Positions 1 through 5,926 of a stretch of DNA of 7,275 nt are shown piece by piece (position 1 is the stretch's first letter; every line of letters begins with the position of its first letter). A program made the position numbers and the translations under genes. The stretch is from CAWHOW01 sp050013795 (GTDB taxonomy: Bacteria > Bacteroidota > Bacteroidia > Bacteroidales > CG2-30-32-10): NCBI GenBank assembly GCA_050013795.1, contig JBEKEO010000159.1:1-7275 (forward strand). The letters run 5' to 3'. The notes beneath the pieces are model-generated. The model was given only the letters and a program-made list of their open reading frames with translations, was not told where the DNA came from and did not search any database.

Positions 1-1
1 T

Positions 2-232
2 TTATATCGACAATACGGACAAGTTGAAAATTCTGATGTGTACAATAAATTAATGATTGACAAAAAAAAGCTTAATAGTAAACGAGCAGGTTTGTTACGC
101 TATATGTGCCGTGTTTTACGAATAAAACTATCGGAAATTAAATTACTCAAATTACTTTGTCCGACCAAATACAACAAAGTAAATAATAATAAACTGACAA
201 GTTTATTTTATGTAGTAGGCGAAGTAAATTAA
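2..232 (+). CDS. 3' end of an unidentified protein (5'-truncated)
   Basis: The reading frame is open from the left edge to a TAA at 230-232, giving about 76 C-terminal residues; the true start lies outside the window. An internal GTG at 38 is the first start-like codon but is unlikely to be the real start, because the frame continues upstream without a stop. The tail is very basic (a KKKLNSKR stretch, then RVLRIKLSEIKLLKLL) and could form an amphipathic helix. I see no catalytic motif and do not recognise the family. The 16-bp gap to the next gene, a glycosyltransferase on the same strand, suggests it belongs to the same transcription unit, so the C-terminus of another polysaccharide enzyme is a reasonable guess, but only from context. 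Confidence 0.6.
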   Translation, partial: LYRQYGQVENSDVYNKLMIDKKKLNSKRAGLLRYMCRVLRIKLSEIKLLKLLCPTKYNKVNNNKLTSLFYVVGEVN

Positions 233-248
233 ATTTTTATTTCTATCT

Positions 249-1067
249 ATGATACTTTCAATAATTACTATCAATCTCAATAATGCAAAGGGTTTACTCA
301 AAACCATGAAAAGTGTGGTAAAGCAAACTTTTACTAATTTTGAATTTATTATTATAGATGGCGCTTCAACTGATTCAAGTATTGAAATTATTCAACAATT
401 CAACGATTCAACGATTCAACAATTTTCTTGGATTTCCGAACCGGATACAGGTGTATTTAATGCAATGAATAAAGGAATACGAATGGCAAAAGGTGAATAT
501 TTATTATTTCTGAACTCAGGAGATTTTTTAATTGATGAAAAAGTTTTATCAAATGTTTTTTCTTTTGAACAAACAGCAGATATTTTATGTGGTAGATGTA
601 ATGTTTCCGATAATGGAAATGTTATTTATAAAACTAATCCGCCGGAAAAATTTCGTTTAAGTCATTTTTATAAAGCTAACATTGCACATCAGGCAACCTT
701 TATAAAACGTAAATTATTTGACAAATTTGAGTTGTACCGTGAAGATTTTAAACTAATGGGAGATTGGGAATTTTGGATTCGAACTATAATTTTAGGTAAT
801 GTTTCCACAAAGTGCGTAGATGTTTATGTTTGTGATTATAATTTAGAAGGAATTTCTAATAATAATAATATTCTCTTCTTTAAAGAAATGGAAAGGGTTT
901 ATTTTGATTTAAAATTACAAAATATTGTTCCAGATTATGATGCTTGGGATAACGAACGAAAAGAAATGGAAGTAATGTATTGGGTAAAGTCAAAATCTAT
1001 TTTGTATCAACCACTTATTTTATTATATAGAATCGCTGGTTATCTTTCGGGTTTACGAAAAAAATAG
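249..1067 (+). CDS. GT2 family glycosyltransferase with in-frame octamer repeat (WcaE/PglI-like subgroup)
   Basis: Predicted cytoplasmic or membrane-associated GT-A-fold enzyme that transfers a sugar from a nucleotide sugar to a growing glycan; donor and acceptor cannot be read from sequence. The N-terminus LSIITINLNNAKGL (3-16) is the first strand. D37-GASTD (37-42) is the nucleotide-binding loop, and SEPDTGVFNAMNKG (63-76) is the conserved segment of this subgroup. LNSGD (88-92) stands where most GT2 enzymes have DxD. H147-Q and the GDWEF motif (D172 the probable catalytic base) follow. At 272 residues it has normal length, with no clear membrane segment; a hydrophobic stretch lies near the C-terminus. 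Residues 49-59 (QQFN...TIQQF) come from four 8-bp DNA repeats. The ATG at 249 sits directly before the first strand. It is followed one base after its stop by the next gene, implying co-transcription. Its closest relative in the window is the gene at 3903-4742. Confidence 0.93.
   Translation: MILSIITINLNNAKGLLKTMKSVVKQTFTNFEFIIIDGASTDSSIEIIQQFNDSTIQQFSWISEPDTGVFNAMNKGIRMAKGEYLLFLNSGDFLIDEKVLSNVFSFEQTADILCGRCNVSDNGNVIYKTNPPEKFRLSHFYKANIAHQATFIKRKLFDKFELYREDFKLMGDWEFWIRTIILGNVSTKCVDVYVCDYNLEGISNNNNILFFKEMERVYFDLKLQNIVPDYDAWDNERKEMEVMYWVKSKSILYQPLILLYRIAGYLSGLRKK
393..424 (+). repeat. Octanucleotide tandem repeat, 4 units, inside first GT2 gene
   Basis: Four exact-length 8-bp units lie head to tail: the first and fourth are CAACAATT, the second and third CAACGATT. 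The ATT just before (390-392) matches a unit end, so the periodicity begins slightly earlier. The array starts on codon position 1 (codon 49) and encodes QQFNDSTI followed by QQF. The unit contains no stop in any forward frame, so the array itself is always open, but changing the count by one shifts frame. With one unit fewer, the frame stops at 458-460; with one unit more, at 466-468. Equivalent arrays occur in two other GT2 genes here. Confidence 0.95.
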
Positions 1068-1068
1068 T

Positions 1069-2043
1069 ATGAATACTAACACATTCAATACTCCTATTTT
1101 ATTGATTACCTTCAATCGCCCAACTCATACTCAAAAGGTTTTTGAAGAAATCAAAAAGCAACAACCAAAATACTTATATGTTTTTCAGGATGGAGCTCGG
1201 GAAGGAAATAAAACTGATGTTGAAAAATGTGCTGCAGTTCGCTCAACTTTCAATGAACCTTTGGATTGGGATTGTGAGATTAAAACAAATTTTCAAAGTA
1301 AAAATTTAGGTTGTGGAAAAGGACCTGCATCAGGGATCTCATGGTTTTTTGATCAAGTGGAACAAGGGTTGATTTTTGAAGATGATGCAGTTCCTGCACC
1401 TGATTTTTTTCAATATGCTGAAGAGTTATTAAATAAGTACAAAGACAATTCGGATATTAGGGCTATTGGCAGTATGAAGATTGATAAAGAAAAATATGGA
1501 GATGCTTCTTATTACTTTTCTATGATGAATAGAAATCTTTGTGCTTGGGCAACATGGAAAAGAGCTTGGTTGGATTTTGATTATTTTTTGCAAGAAAAAT
1601 CAATCCGAGATTTATGGAAAGCCATGAAAAAGTACAACTCAACACGAAAGGAAAAATCTTATTGGTGCGATAGATTAAAAGAAATACATAAAGACAGGTT
1701 AAATGAATCATGTTGGGATATTCAATTTTTGTTTTCTATTTGGTTAAATCATGGGATGGGTATTTGCCCAAATGCAAATCTATCAACCAATATTGGATTT
1801 GATGAATCAGGAACACATACAGTAAATATTGAGCATATAGCTGCTGATATAGAAACAGAGCCAATTTTGCCATTTATTCATCCTTATGAAATGAAGATAG
1901 ACAGGAAAGCAGATTTTAATTATCATAAGTTATATTTTCAACCTTCAGAATACGGATTAAATTATATTAAAGGTATTCCTATTAAAATAAATAAATGGTT
2001 AAAGAAAATGCTTGGTAAGCAAGGAAGTTGGATTAATAAATAA
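1069..2043 (+). CDS. GT-A-fold glycosyltransferase, GT2-like, EDD-motif subfamily
   Basis: Probable nucleotide-sugar-dependent glycosyltransferase of a subfamily distinct from the other GT2 genes here. PILLITFNRP (9-18) forms the first strand, YVFQDGAREGN (37-47) the donor-binding loop, and NLGCGKGPASGISWFF (79-94) is characteristic of this group. FEDDAVPAPDFF (103-114) carries the acidic E-D-D metal/diphosphate-binding motif. A conserved block around residues 148-167 reads SYYFS...CAWATWKRAW, and the tryptophan-rich WDIQFLFSIW segment follows later. From memory, such proteins are often annotated simply as glycosyltransferase family 2 or nucleotide-diphospho-sugar transferase. The 324-residue length looks complete. 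It begins one base after the preceding stop and ends 5 bp before the acetyltransferase, so the three are very likely one transcription unit. It contains no octamer array, an informative contrast. Substrate is unknown. Confidence 0.85.
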   Translation: MNTNTFNTPILLITFNRPTHTQKVFEEIKKQQPKYLYVFQDGAREGNKTDVEKCAAVRSTFNEPLDWDCEIKTNFQSKNLGCGKGPASGISWFFDQVEQGLIFEDDAVPAPDFFQYAEELLNKYKDNSDIRAIGSMKIDKEKYGDASYYFSMMNRNLCAWATWKRAWLDFDYFLQEKSIRDLWKAMKKYNSTRKEKSYWCDRLKEIHKDRLNESCWDIQFLFSIWLNHGMGICPNANLSTNIGFDESGTHTVNIEHIAADIETEPILPFIHPYEMKIDRKADFNYHKLYFQPSEYGLNYIKGIPIKINKWLKKMLGKQGSWINK

Positions 2044-2048
2044 TTTTT

Positions 2049-2726
2049 ATGAAAGAGAAATTAATCAGGTTGTTACAAAAATTATTTCATCCTTTTTTAA
2101 TTGCAATATTATCTAATCCAATAGAAAGAAAAGGGAAAACCAATCAATATTATTTATACCACAGTCAAAAAAGTAATTGTACTGAAGGCAAAGGTGTACG
2201 TTTGATGCATCCATACTATATTGATGAGGTTGAAATAGGAGATTATACTTACATTTCAAAAAAATCGCATATTTCACAGACTAATATTGGAAAGTTCTGT
2301 TCTATTGGTCCTAATTTTATGTGCGGTATAGGTATTCATCAAATTAGTGGAATTAGTACTTCACCCATGTTTTATTCAACAATGAAACAAAATGGATTTA
2401 CACTATCTAAAGAAGATAAAATACAAGAAAGAAAAAAGATTATTATTGGGAATGATGTTTTTATTGGCGCAAATGTAACAATATTAGATGGTGTTACAAT
2501 TGGTGATGGTGCGGTAATAGGGGCAAGTGCACTTGTAAATAAAGATATACTACCTTATGCAATTACTGTTGGAGTTCCAGCCAAAATTATTAAGTTTAGG
2601 TTTAGTGAGAAACAAATAGAAGAATTACTAAAAATTCAGTGGTGGAATTTTAATGATGATAAATTGCAGGATATTGAGGAATATTTTTTTGACATTGATT
2701 TGTTTATTGAAAAATACAGTAAATAG
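2049..2726 (+). CDS. CatB-related O-acetyltransferase (left-handed beta-helix, XAT family)
   Basis: Predicted to move an acetyl group from acetyl-CoA to a hydroxyl of a sugar; in this setting, O-acetylation of the polysaccharide or its precursor in the cytoplasm. Hexapeptide repeats appear in two blocks: IGDYTYISKKSHISQTNIGKF (63-83, with the following CSIGPN) and IGNDVFIGANVTILDGVTIG (133-152, continuing to IGASALV at 157-163). H97, in GIHQISGISTSPMF, matches the position of the catalytic histidine of xenobiotic acetyltransferases, where an H...ST.P.F pattern is usual. VGVPAKIIKFRF (174-185) and the tail IQWWNF (196-201) are signatures of this family. At 225 residues it has typical length. 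The name "chloramphenicol acetyltransferase-like" reflects homology only; its place among glycosyltransferases argues for a sugar substrate and not for antibiotic resistance. It is the last gene of the tight block before a 406-bp gap. Confidence 0.9.
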   Translation: MKEKLIRLLQKLFHPFLIAILSNPIERKGKTNQYYLYHSQKSNCTEGKGVRLMHPYYIDEVEIGDYTYISKKSHISQTNIGKFCSIGPNFMCGIGIHQISGISTSPMFYSTMKQNGFTLSKEDKIQERKKIIIGNDVFIGANVTILDGVTIGDGAVIGASALVNKDILPYAITVGVPAKIIKFRFSEKQIEELLKIQWWNFNDDKLQDIEEYFFDIDLFIEKYSK

Positions 2727-2781
2727 TTAATGAAACGGTTTGACAAAACTATCAATTACAACATGCTCAAAATATTATTTT

Positions 2782-2840
2782 GAAAGAATCTTGTCATCCA
2801 TTTCCGTCCTTCGGTGCGGAACAAGGTGTCATTTTCTTTC
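2782..2840. repeat. Nested imperfect inverted repeat, possible degenerate REP-like element
   Basis: The outer arms GAAAGAA (2782-2788) and TTCTTTC (2834-2840) are perfect 7-bp complements. The inner arms TTCCG (2802-2806) and CGGAA (2817-2821) are perfect 5-bp complements around a short TTCG-containing loop. The sequence between the arms pairs poorly. The core is GC-richer than the surroundings. It recalls the short palindromic intergenic repeats common in Bacteroidota genomes, but that is recollection and not a database match. It could alternatively act as a weak transcription terminator for the block ending at 2726, although no strong T-run follows. Confidence 0.35.
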
Positions 2841-3075
2841 GTAAATCTCAATTCAAAAATCTTACATTTAAAATTATTATTTGTCTTTAATTTTTATTTA
2901 ATAAATGCAAATAGCTTAATTATAAGTTGTTATGTTGTAAATCACTTTCATTACAAACAAAAATAAGCTTTACATAAATAACAAATGTACATACAGAAAT
3001 GATAACTGTCCGCTTTAATGTAGCAAATGAAAACACAGGAATTAAAGGAAAATATTAGTTCGCAGTGTTGAAAGC

Positions 3076-3108
3076 TTGAGTGAAAAAATAATGATAAACT
3101 TAGATTTG
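3076..3108 (+). promoter_or_regulatory. Candidate Bacteroidota-type promoter for the 3133 methyltransferase gene
   Basis: TAGATTTG at 3101-3108 is a perfect match to the Bacteroidota -7 consensus TAnnTTTG. A TTG at 3076-3078, 22 bp upstream, could serve as a partial -33 element (consensus TTTG). Transcription would start shortly before the ATG at 3133, giving a very short leader. A perfect 10-bp palindrome, CAAATATTTG (3116-3125), lies between the box and the start codon and could be an operator or chance in AT-rich DNA. Position at the end of a long intergenic gap supports the call; the motif is short enough to occur by chance. Confidence 0.45.
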
Positions 3109-3132
3109 ATAAGTGCAAATATTTGATGATTT

Positions 3133-3852
3133 ATGAAAATTAAACAAACACTAAAAAAATCACAAACACTTAAAGGTATTAAAAAAGATTTAAAATTTGC
3201 AAATCATTTATTTTACTTAATTAAAAGGAAACATTTAATTAATAAATACTTTGCCGAAAATAAAATAAAAAAACTTCAATTAGGTAGTCATATTTCAACA
3301 TTGAATGGTTGGCTTTGTTCTGATTTGATACCGGAAACAAAAAATTGTATTTATCTTGACGTTACAAAAAAATTTCCATTTGATGATAAATCATTTGACT
3401 ATGTGTATTCCGAACATTTGATTGAACATATTTCATGGTTAGATGGATTGAAAATGTTGTCTGAATCTTTTAGAGTTTTAAAAAGTGGAGGTAAAATTCG
3501 TATTGCAACTCCAGATTTAAAGGTTTTAATTGATTTATATAATAATCCTAATAATTTTTTAAATGAAAAATACATAAAATGGATAACTGAGAAATTTTTA
3601 AATGGAATTGAAATCTATTTACCTTCTTTGGTTATAAACAATGCTTTCAGAAATTGGAGGCATCAGTTTTTATATGATAGAGACCTATTAACCATTGCTT
3701 TTCAAAAAGTAGGTTTTGTAGATATAAAAACTTATAATTATGGGCATTCGGATGATGAAACATTAAAAGGAATTGAACGACATGGAATAAATATAGGAAA
3801 TGCGGAAATGGCAAATTTTGAAACATTGATTTTGGAGGCTACAAGACCTTAA
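3133..3852 (+). CDS. SAM-dependent methyltransferase, class I (COG4627-like / methyltransferase type 11)
   Basis: Predicted to methylate a sugar or glycan intermediate using S-adenosylmethionine. KLQLGS (47-52) occupies motif I and is a shortened variant of the usual glycine-rich loop, as is typical of this subgroup. D64 follows the NGWLCSDL segment, D76 in YLDVTK is the likely acidic residue after the next strand, and FPFDDKSFDYVYSEHLIEHI (81-100) is the diagnostic motif of these enzymes. RVLKSGGKIRIATPDL (114-129) is the post-I/motif III region. The C-terminal half, with FRNWRHQFLYD and a GHSDD...GIERHG stretch, fits the COG4627 group as I remember it. At 239 residues it seems complete. The N-terminal 45 residues are lysine-rich. 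The ATG at 3133 follows a good promoter candidate by 24 bp, and a 50-bp gap separates it from the next glycosyltransferase. Confidence 0.87.
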   Translation: MKIKQTLKKSQTLKGIKKDLKFANHLFYLIKRKHLINKYFAENKIKKLQLGSHISTLNGWLCSDLIPETKNCIYLDVTKKFPFDDKSFDYVYSEHLIEHISWLDGLKMLSESFRVLKSGGKIRIATPDLKVLIDLYNNPNNFLNEKYIKWITEKFLNGIEIYLPSLVINNAFRNWRHQFLYDRDLLTIAFQKVGFVDIKTYNYGHSDDETLKGIERHGINIGNAEMANFETLILEATRP

Positions 3853-3890
3853 TATTTTAATAATACTATAATTTCTTTTAATTAAAATAT
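3852..3890. repeat. AT-only inverted repeat between methyltransferase and GT2 gene
   Basis: Arms at 3852-3861 and 3881-3890 are perfect 10-bp complements (ATATTTTAAT against ATTAAAATAT) with a 19-nt loop, starting at the last base of the methyltransferase stop codon. The stem is made only of A-T pairs and is not followed by a T-run, so a terminator role is doubtful. It could also be chance in very AT-rich DNA. Confidence 0.3.
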
Positions 3891-3902
3891 AACATACTCG
3901 CA

Positions 3903-4742
3903 ATGTTAAAACTTTCCATCATTACAATTAATCTAAATAACGCTGCCGGTCTGAAAAAGACTATGGAAAGTGTATTTAATCAAACATCAAAAGATTTTGA
4001 GTATATAGTTATAGATGGTGGTTCTACTGATGGAAGCGTGGCAATCGTTCAACAATTCAATAATTCAACAATTCAACAATTTACATGGTTGTCCGAACCT
4101 GATTCAGGTATTTATCAAGCTATGAACAAAGGCATCCATATGGCTAAAGGGGAGTACTGCCAGTTTATTAATTCGGGTGATTGGTTAGTTGCAAACAACA
4201 CAATTGAGAGAATGCTTAATGCTTTGACTGATTGTGCAATATTTTATGGGAATATGCTGAAAGTATTATCTAATGGTACTATTTTTTATAATAAGTATGT
4301 TCCCGTAAATACGATGCTAACTTTTTACGGAGGCTCATTAAATCATGTATCTGCATTTATTAAGCGAAGTTTATTTGATAAATATGGACCGTATGACGAG
4401 TCTTTGATAATTGTTTCCGATTGGAAGTTTTACTTAATTGCAATTGGTTTAAATAATGAAAAAGTTGATTATGTTGATATTGATGTAACATATTTTGATA
4501 TGAGAGGAATAAGCAATACCAACTCAACATTAGATAAGTCCGAACGCCGAAAGGTATTAATAGATTTATTACCGCCAAATATTTTAGCTGATTACGATGC
4601 ACATTGGCTTGACATAGAGCAAATTAAACGAATAAAACGTTATAAAATTTTATGGAAAATATTTTGGTTTGTTGAAAGGTGTTTGTTTCAAATAGACAAA
4701 AGAAAACAGAAACGAAAAAGAGTACATTTGTTTTATGAATAA
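3903..4742 (+). CDS. GT2 family glycosyltransferase with in-frame octamer repeat (WcaE/PglI-like subgroup)
   Basis: Second member of the same subgroup as the gene at 249-1067, with matching architecture: LSIITINLNNAAGL (4-17), D38-GGSTDGS (38-45), SEPDSGIYQAMNKG (64-77), INSGD (89-93) in place of the usual DxD, H148 in the LNHVSAF segment, and SDWKF with D173 as probable catalytic base. The two proteins are clearly paralogous but diverged at DNA level outside the repeat, so this is not a recent duplication. The array of four 8-bp units gives QQFNNSTIQQF at residues 50-60. At 279 residues it is full length, with a strongly basic C-terminus (KRKQKRKR-type) that may contact the membrane. The chosen ATG lies just before the first strand. 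Gaps of 50 bp upstream and 164 bp downstream are looser than in the first block. Sugar specificity is not predictable. Confidence 0.93.
   Translation: MLKLSIITINLNNAAGLKKTMESVFNQTSKDFEYIVIDGGSTDGSVAIVQQFNNSTIQQFTWLSEPDSGIYQAMNKGIHMAKGEYCQFINSGDWLVANNTIERMLNALTDCAIFYGNMLKVLSNGTIFYNKYVPVNTMLTFYGGSLNHVSAFIKRSLFDKYGPYDESLIIVSDWKFYLIAIGLNNEKVDYVDIDVTYFDMRGISNTNSTLDKSERRKVLIDLLPPNILADYDAHWLDIEQIKRIKRYKILWKIFWFVERCLFQIDKRKQKRKRVHLFYE
4050..4081 (+). repeat. Octanucleotide tandem repeat, 4 units, inside second GT2 gene
   Basis: Units one, three and four are CAACAATT; unit two is CAATAATT. The array begins at codon position 1 (codon 50), the exact equivalent of the array at 393. Losing one unit brings a stop at 4100-4102; gaining one brings a stop at 4123-4125. 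The preceding TT (4048-4049) continues the period. Confidence 0.95.
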
Positions 4743-4790
4743 ATTATTTTAACTTTTTTAGATAATTATTTAAATTTTCATAAGACTTTA

Positions 4791-4825
4791 GTGCCTGTCC
4801 TGAGCCTGCCGATGGAGTTGGGGCA
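4791..4825. repeat. GC-rich intergenic patch, possible dispersed palindromic element
   Basis: Within the 164-bp gap between the GT2 and FkbM genes, a 35-nt patch is about two-thirds G+C while its flanks are nearly pure A/T. It contains GTCCTGAGCCTGCCGA, which strongly recalls a dispersed "CTGAGCCTGTCGAAGG"-type intergenic repeat I associate with Bacteroidota genomes; this is memory only, and this copy is degenerate. TGCC (4792-4795) can pair with GGCA (4822-4825), and TCC with GGA inside it, giving a weak hairpin. A role in terminating transcription after 4742 is possible. Confidence 0.4.
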
Positions 4826-4906
4826 AACAAATTAATTTTATTACGAATTGTCAAAATTTACAAAATCTGAAAATAATAATTTTAAACAGTTTCTAAATAT
4901 GAAAAA

Positions 4907-5785
4907 ATGTTTTGGATAAAACTGTATTTTATAAAAGGATTAAAAAAACTTGGCATATTGTCTAATTTTAATTTTATACTTACTAAAAAATTAAATGGGA
5001 AAGTTATTAAAGTACCTTTTATTAATGGGATTGGTCTTACAAATTTTGTTTTAGAAAAGGACTGGTTAGATAATATTATTAAAATATTTGTAAAAGAAAA
5101 TGCAAATGCTTTTATTGATGTCGGCGTAAACATAGGACAAACATTATTAAGAGTTAAAACAACTAATCCTCATATCAAATATCTTGGATTTGAGCCAAAT
5201 TCAACTTGTACATCCTATTCACAACAATTAGTGAAAGTGAATAAATTTTCCGATTGCATTATTCAAAACTGTGCTTTATCTACCGCAGTTGAGAATTTGG
5301 TTTTAGAAAAAACATTGATTGATGATTCTCGAGCTACCTTAATTTCAAATCTACGTCCTAATTATTTTACGGAAAAAGAACATGTTTTAGCATTAGATTA
5401 CCAATCATTTTATCTAAATACTAAAATTTCTTTTATTAAAATTGATGTGGAAGGTGCAGAACTTGAAGTTCTTAAAGGTATGGCAAAAGCGATTATAAAA
5501 CACCAACCCATAATTGTTTGTGAGGTTCTTGATAGTCATAGTGATGAGGTGCTTGAATTTACTCAGAAAAGAGCATCACTAGTTTGTAATCTGATAAAAT
5601 CACTCAATTATGGAATTATTCAATTGCAAACGAGTCAGAATAATGATAAATTAGTCTCTTTTAATAAAATTTATGAAATCAGGATAAAACAATGGACACC
5701 TCAAAGTTATAATTACAATGATTATATGTTCTATCCGAAGAATGAAGAAAATAGTGTCATTGAAAAATTACGAGAACTCTGTTAA
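4907..5785 (+). CDS. FkbM family SAM-dependent methyltransferase
   Basis: Predicted to O-methylate a hydroxyl group, here most likely on a sugar of the polysaccharide. FIDVGVNIGQTLL (69-81) is motif I, binding S-adenosylmethionine. YLGFEPN (92-98) has the acidic residue E96 that usually holds the ribose. FIKIDVEGAELEVLKGM (around 176-192) is the hallmark FkbM block, with D180 and E182, and it is followed by QPIIVCEVL. At 292 residues it is within the normal range; the first 40 residues are lysine-rich and family-variable. The ATG at 4907 is chosen because the other nearby ATG (4899) opens a different frame that stops at once. It is isolated by 164 bp upstream and 141 bp downstream, suggesting an independently acquired cassette. 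With the methyltransferase at 3133 and the acetyltransferase at 2049, it forms the modification set of the locus. Confidence 0.92.
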   Translation: MFWIKLYFIKGLKKLGILSNFNFILTKKLNGKVIKVPFINGIGLTNFVLEKDWLDNIIKIFVKENANAFIDVGVNIGQTLLRVKTTNPHIKYLGFEPNSTCTSYSQQLVKVNKFSDCIIQNCALSTAVENLVLEKTLIDDSRATLISNLRPNYFTEKEHVLALDYQSFYLNTKISFIKIDVEGAELEVLKGMAKAIIKHQPIIVCEVLDSHSDEVLEFTQKRASLVCNLIKSLNYGIIQLQTSQNNDKLVSFNKIYEIRIKQWTPQSYNYNDYMFYPKNEENSVIEKLRELC

Positions 5786-5825
5786 TTTTGTTTCTTTATT
5801 TTGGGGACTAAATTAATTGTCAATA

Positions 5826-5870
5826 ATAGAATTCAAGAAATAACGAGTAAATCAAAGAAATAAATTCTAT
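5826..5870. repeat. Short inverted repeat upstream of third GT2 gene
   Basis: ATAGAATT (5826-5833) and AATTCTAT (5863-5870) are perfect 8-bp complements separated by 29 nt, in the 141-bp gap before the third GT2 gene. A TAATTTTG that fits TAnnTTTG lies at 5783-5790, overlapping the FkbM stop codon, with a TTG at 5760-5762 twenty bp before it. Together they could form a control region, but both are weak signals in AT-rich DNA. Confidence 0.22.
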
Positions 5871-5926
5871 CTAATCTAGTATTTCTAATTTCAAATATTT
5901 AGCTCCAAATCCTTTTGCTTTTTCTC

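Larger units (their letters stand above)
2727..3132. other. Intergenic region, 406 bp, no supported gene
   Basis: I find no convincing coding sequence. The longest ATG-initiated stretches I traced on the + strand encode about 14 to 19 residues (for example from 2730, 2999 and 3027). The region contains a GC-richer inverted-repeat patch at 2782-2840 and, near its right end, a promoter candidate ahead of the methyltransferase gene. Its size contrasts with the 1- to 16-bp spacings to its left, so it probably separates two transcription units or marks an insertion/deletion junction within a mosaic locus. Confidence 0.7.

Noticed and set aside
393..424. CRISPR-like or mobile-element repeat interpretation of the octamer arrays
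   Set aside because: Units are 8 bp without spacers and keep an open frame inside conserved enzymes; no terminal inverted repeats or transposase are present.
1520..1711. Antisense open frame of about 63 codons within the second glycosyltransferase
   Set aside because: It lies fully opposite a well-supported gene, has no recognisable motif, and is expected from AT-rich coding sequence.
2049..2726. Chloramphenicol or streptogramin resistance acetyltransferase
   Set aside because: The family match is real, but the tight placement between glycan genes favours polysaccharide O-acetylation.
2730..2783. Mini-ORF of 17 codons right after the acetyltransferase, containing an MLKILF stretch like a glycosyltransferase N-terminus
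   Set aside because: Six residues are too few to call a gene remnant and nothing homologous follows.
2999..3071. Two overlapping mini-ORFs (19 and 14 codons) in the intergenic gap
   Set aside because: Very short, no ribosome-binding signal, no recognisable family; they could be chance.
4882..5133. Antisense open frame opposite the 5' part of the FkbM gene
   Set aside because: The sense strand shows clear FkbM motifs; the antisense peptide shows none. The same applies to the antisense frames at 4360-4602 and 6784-6990.
5915..5926. Upstream TTG start for the third GT2 gene
   Set aside because: It adds only four residues not expected in the family, and the ATG at 5927 gives the standard N-terminus directly before the first strand.
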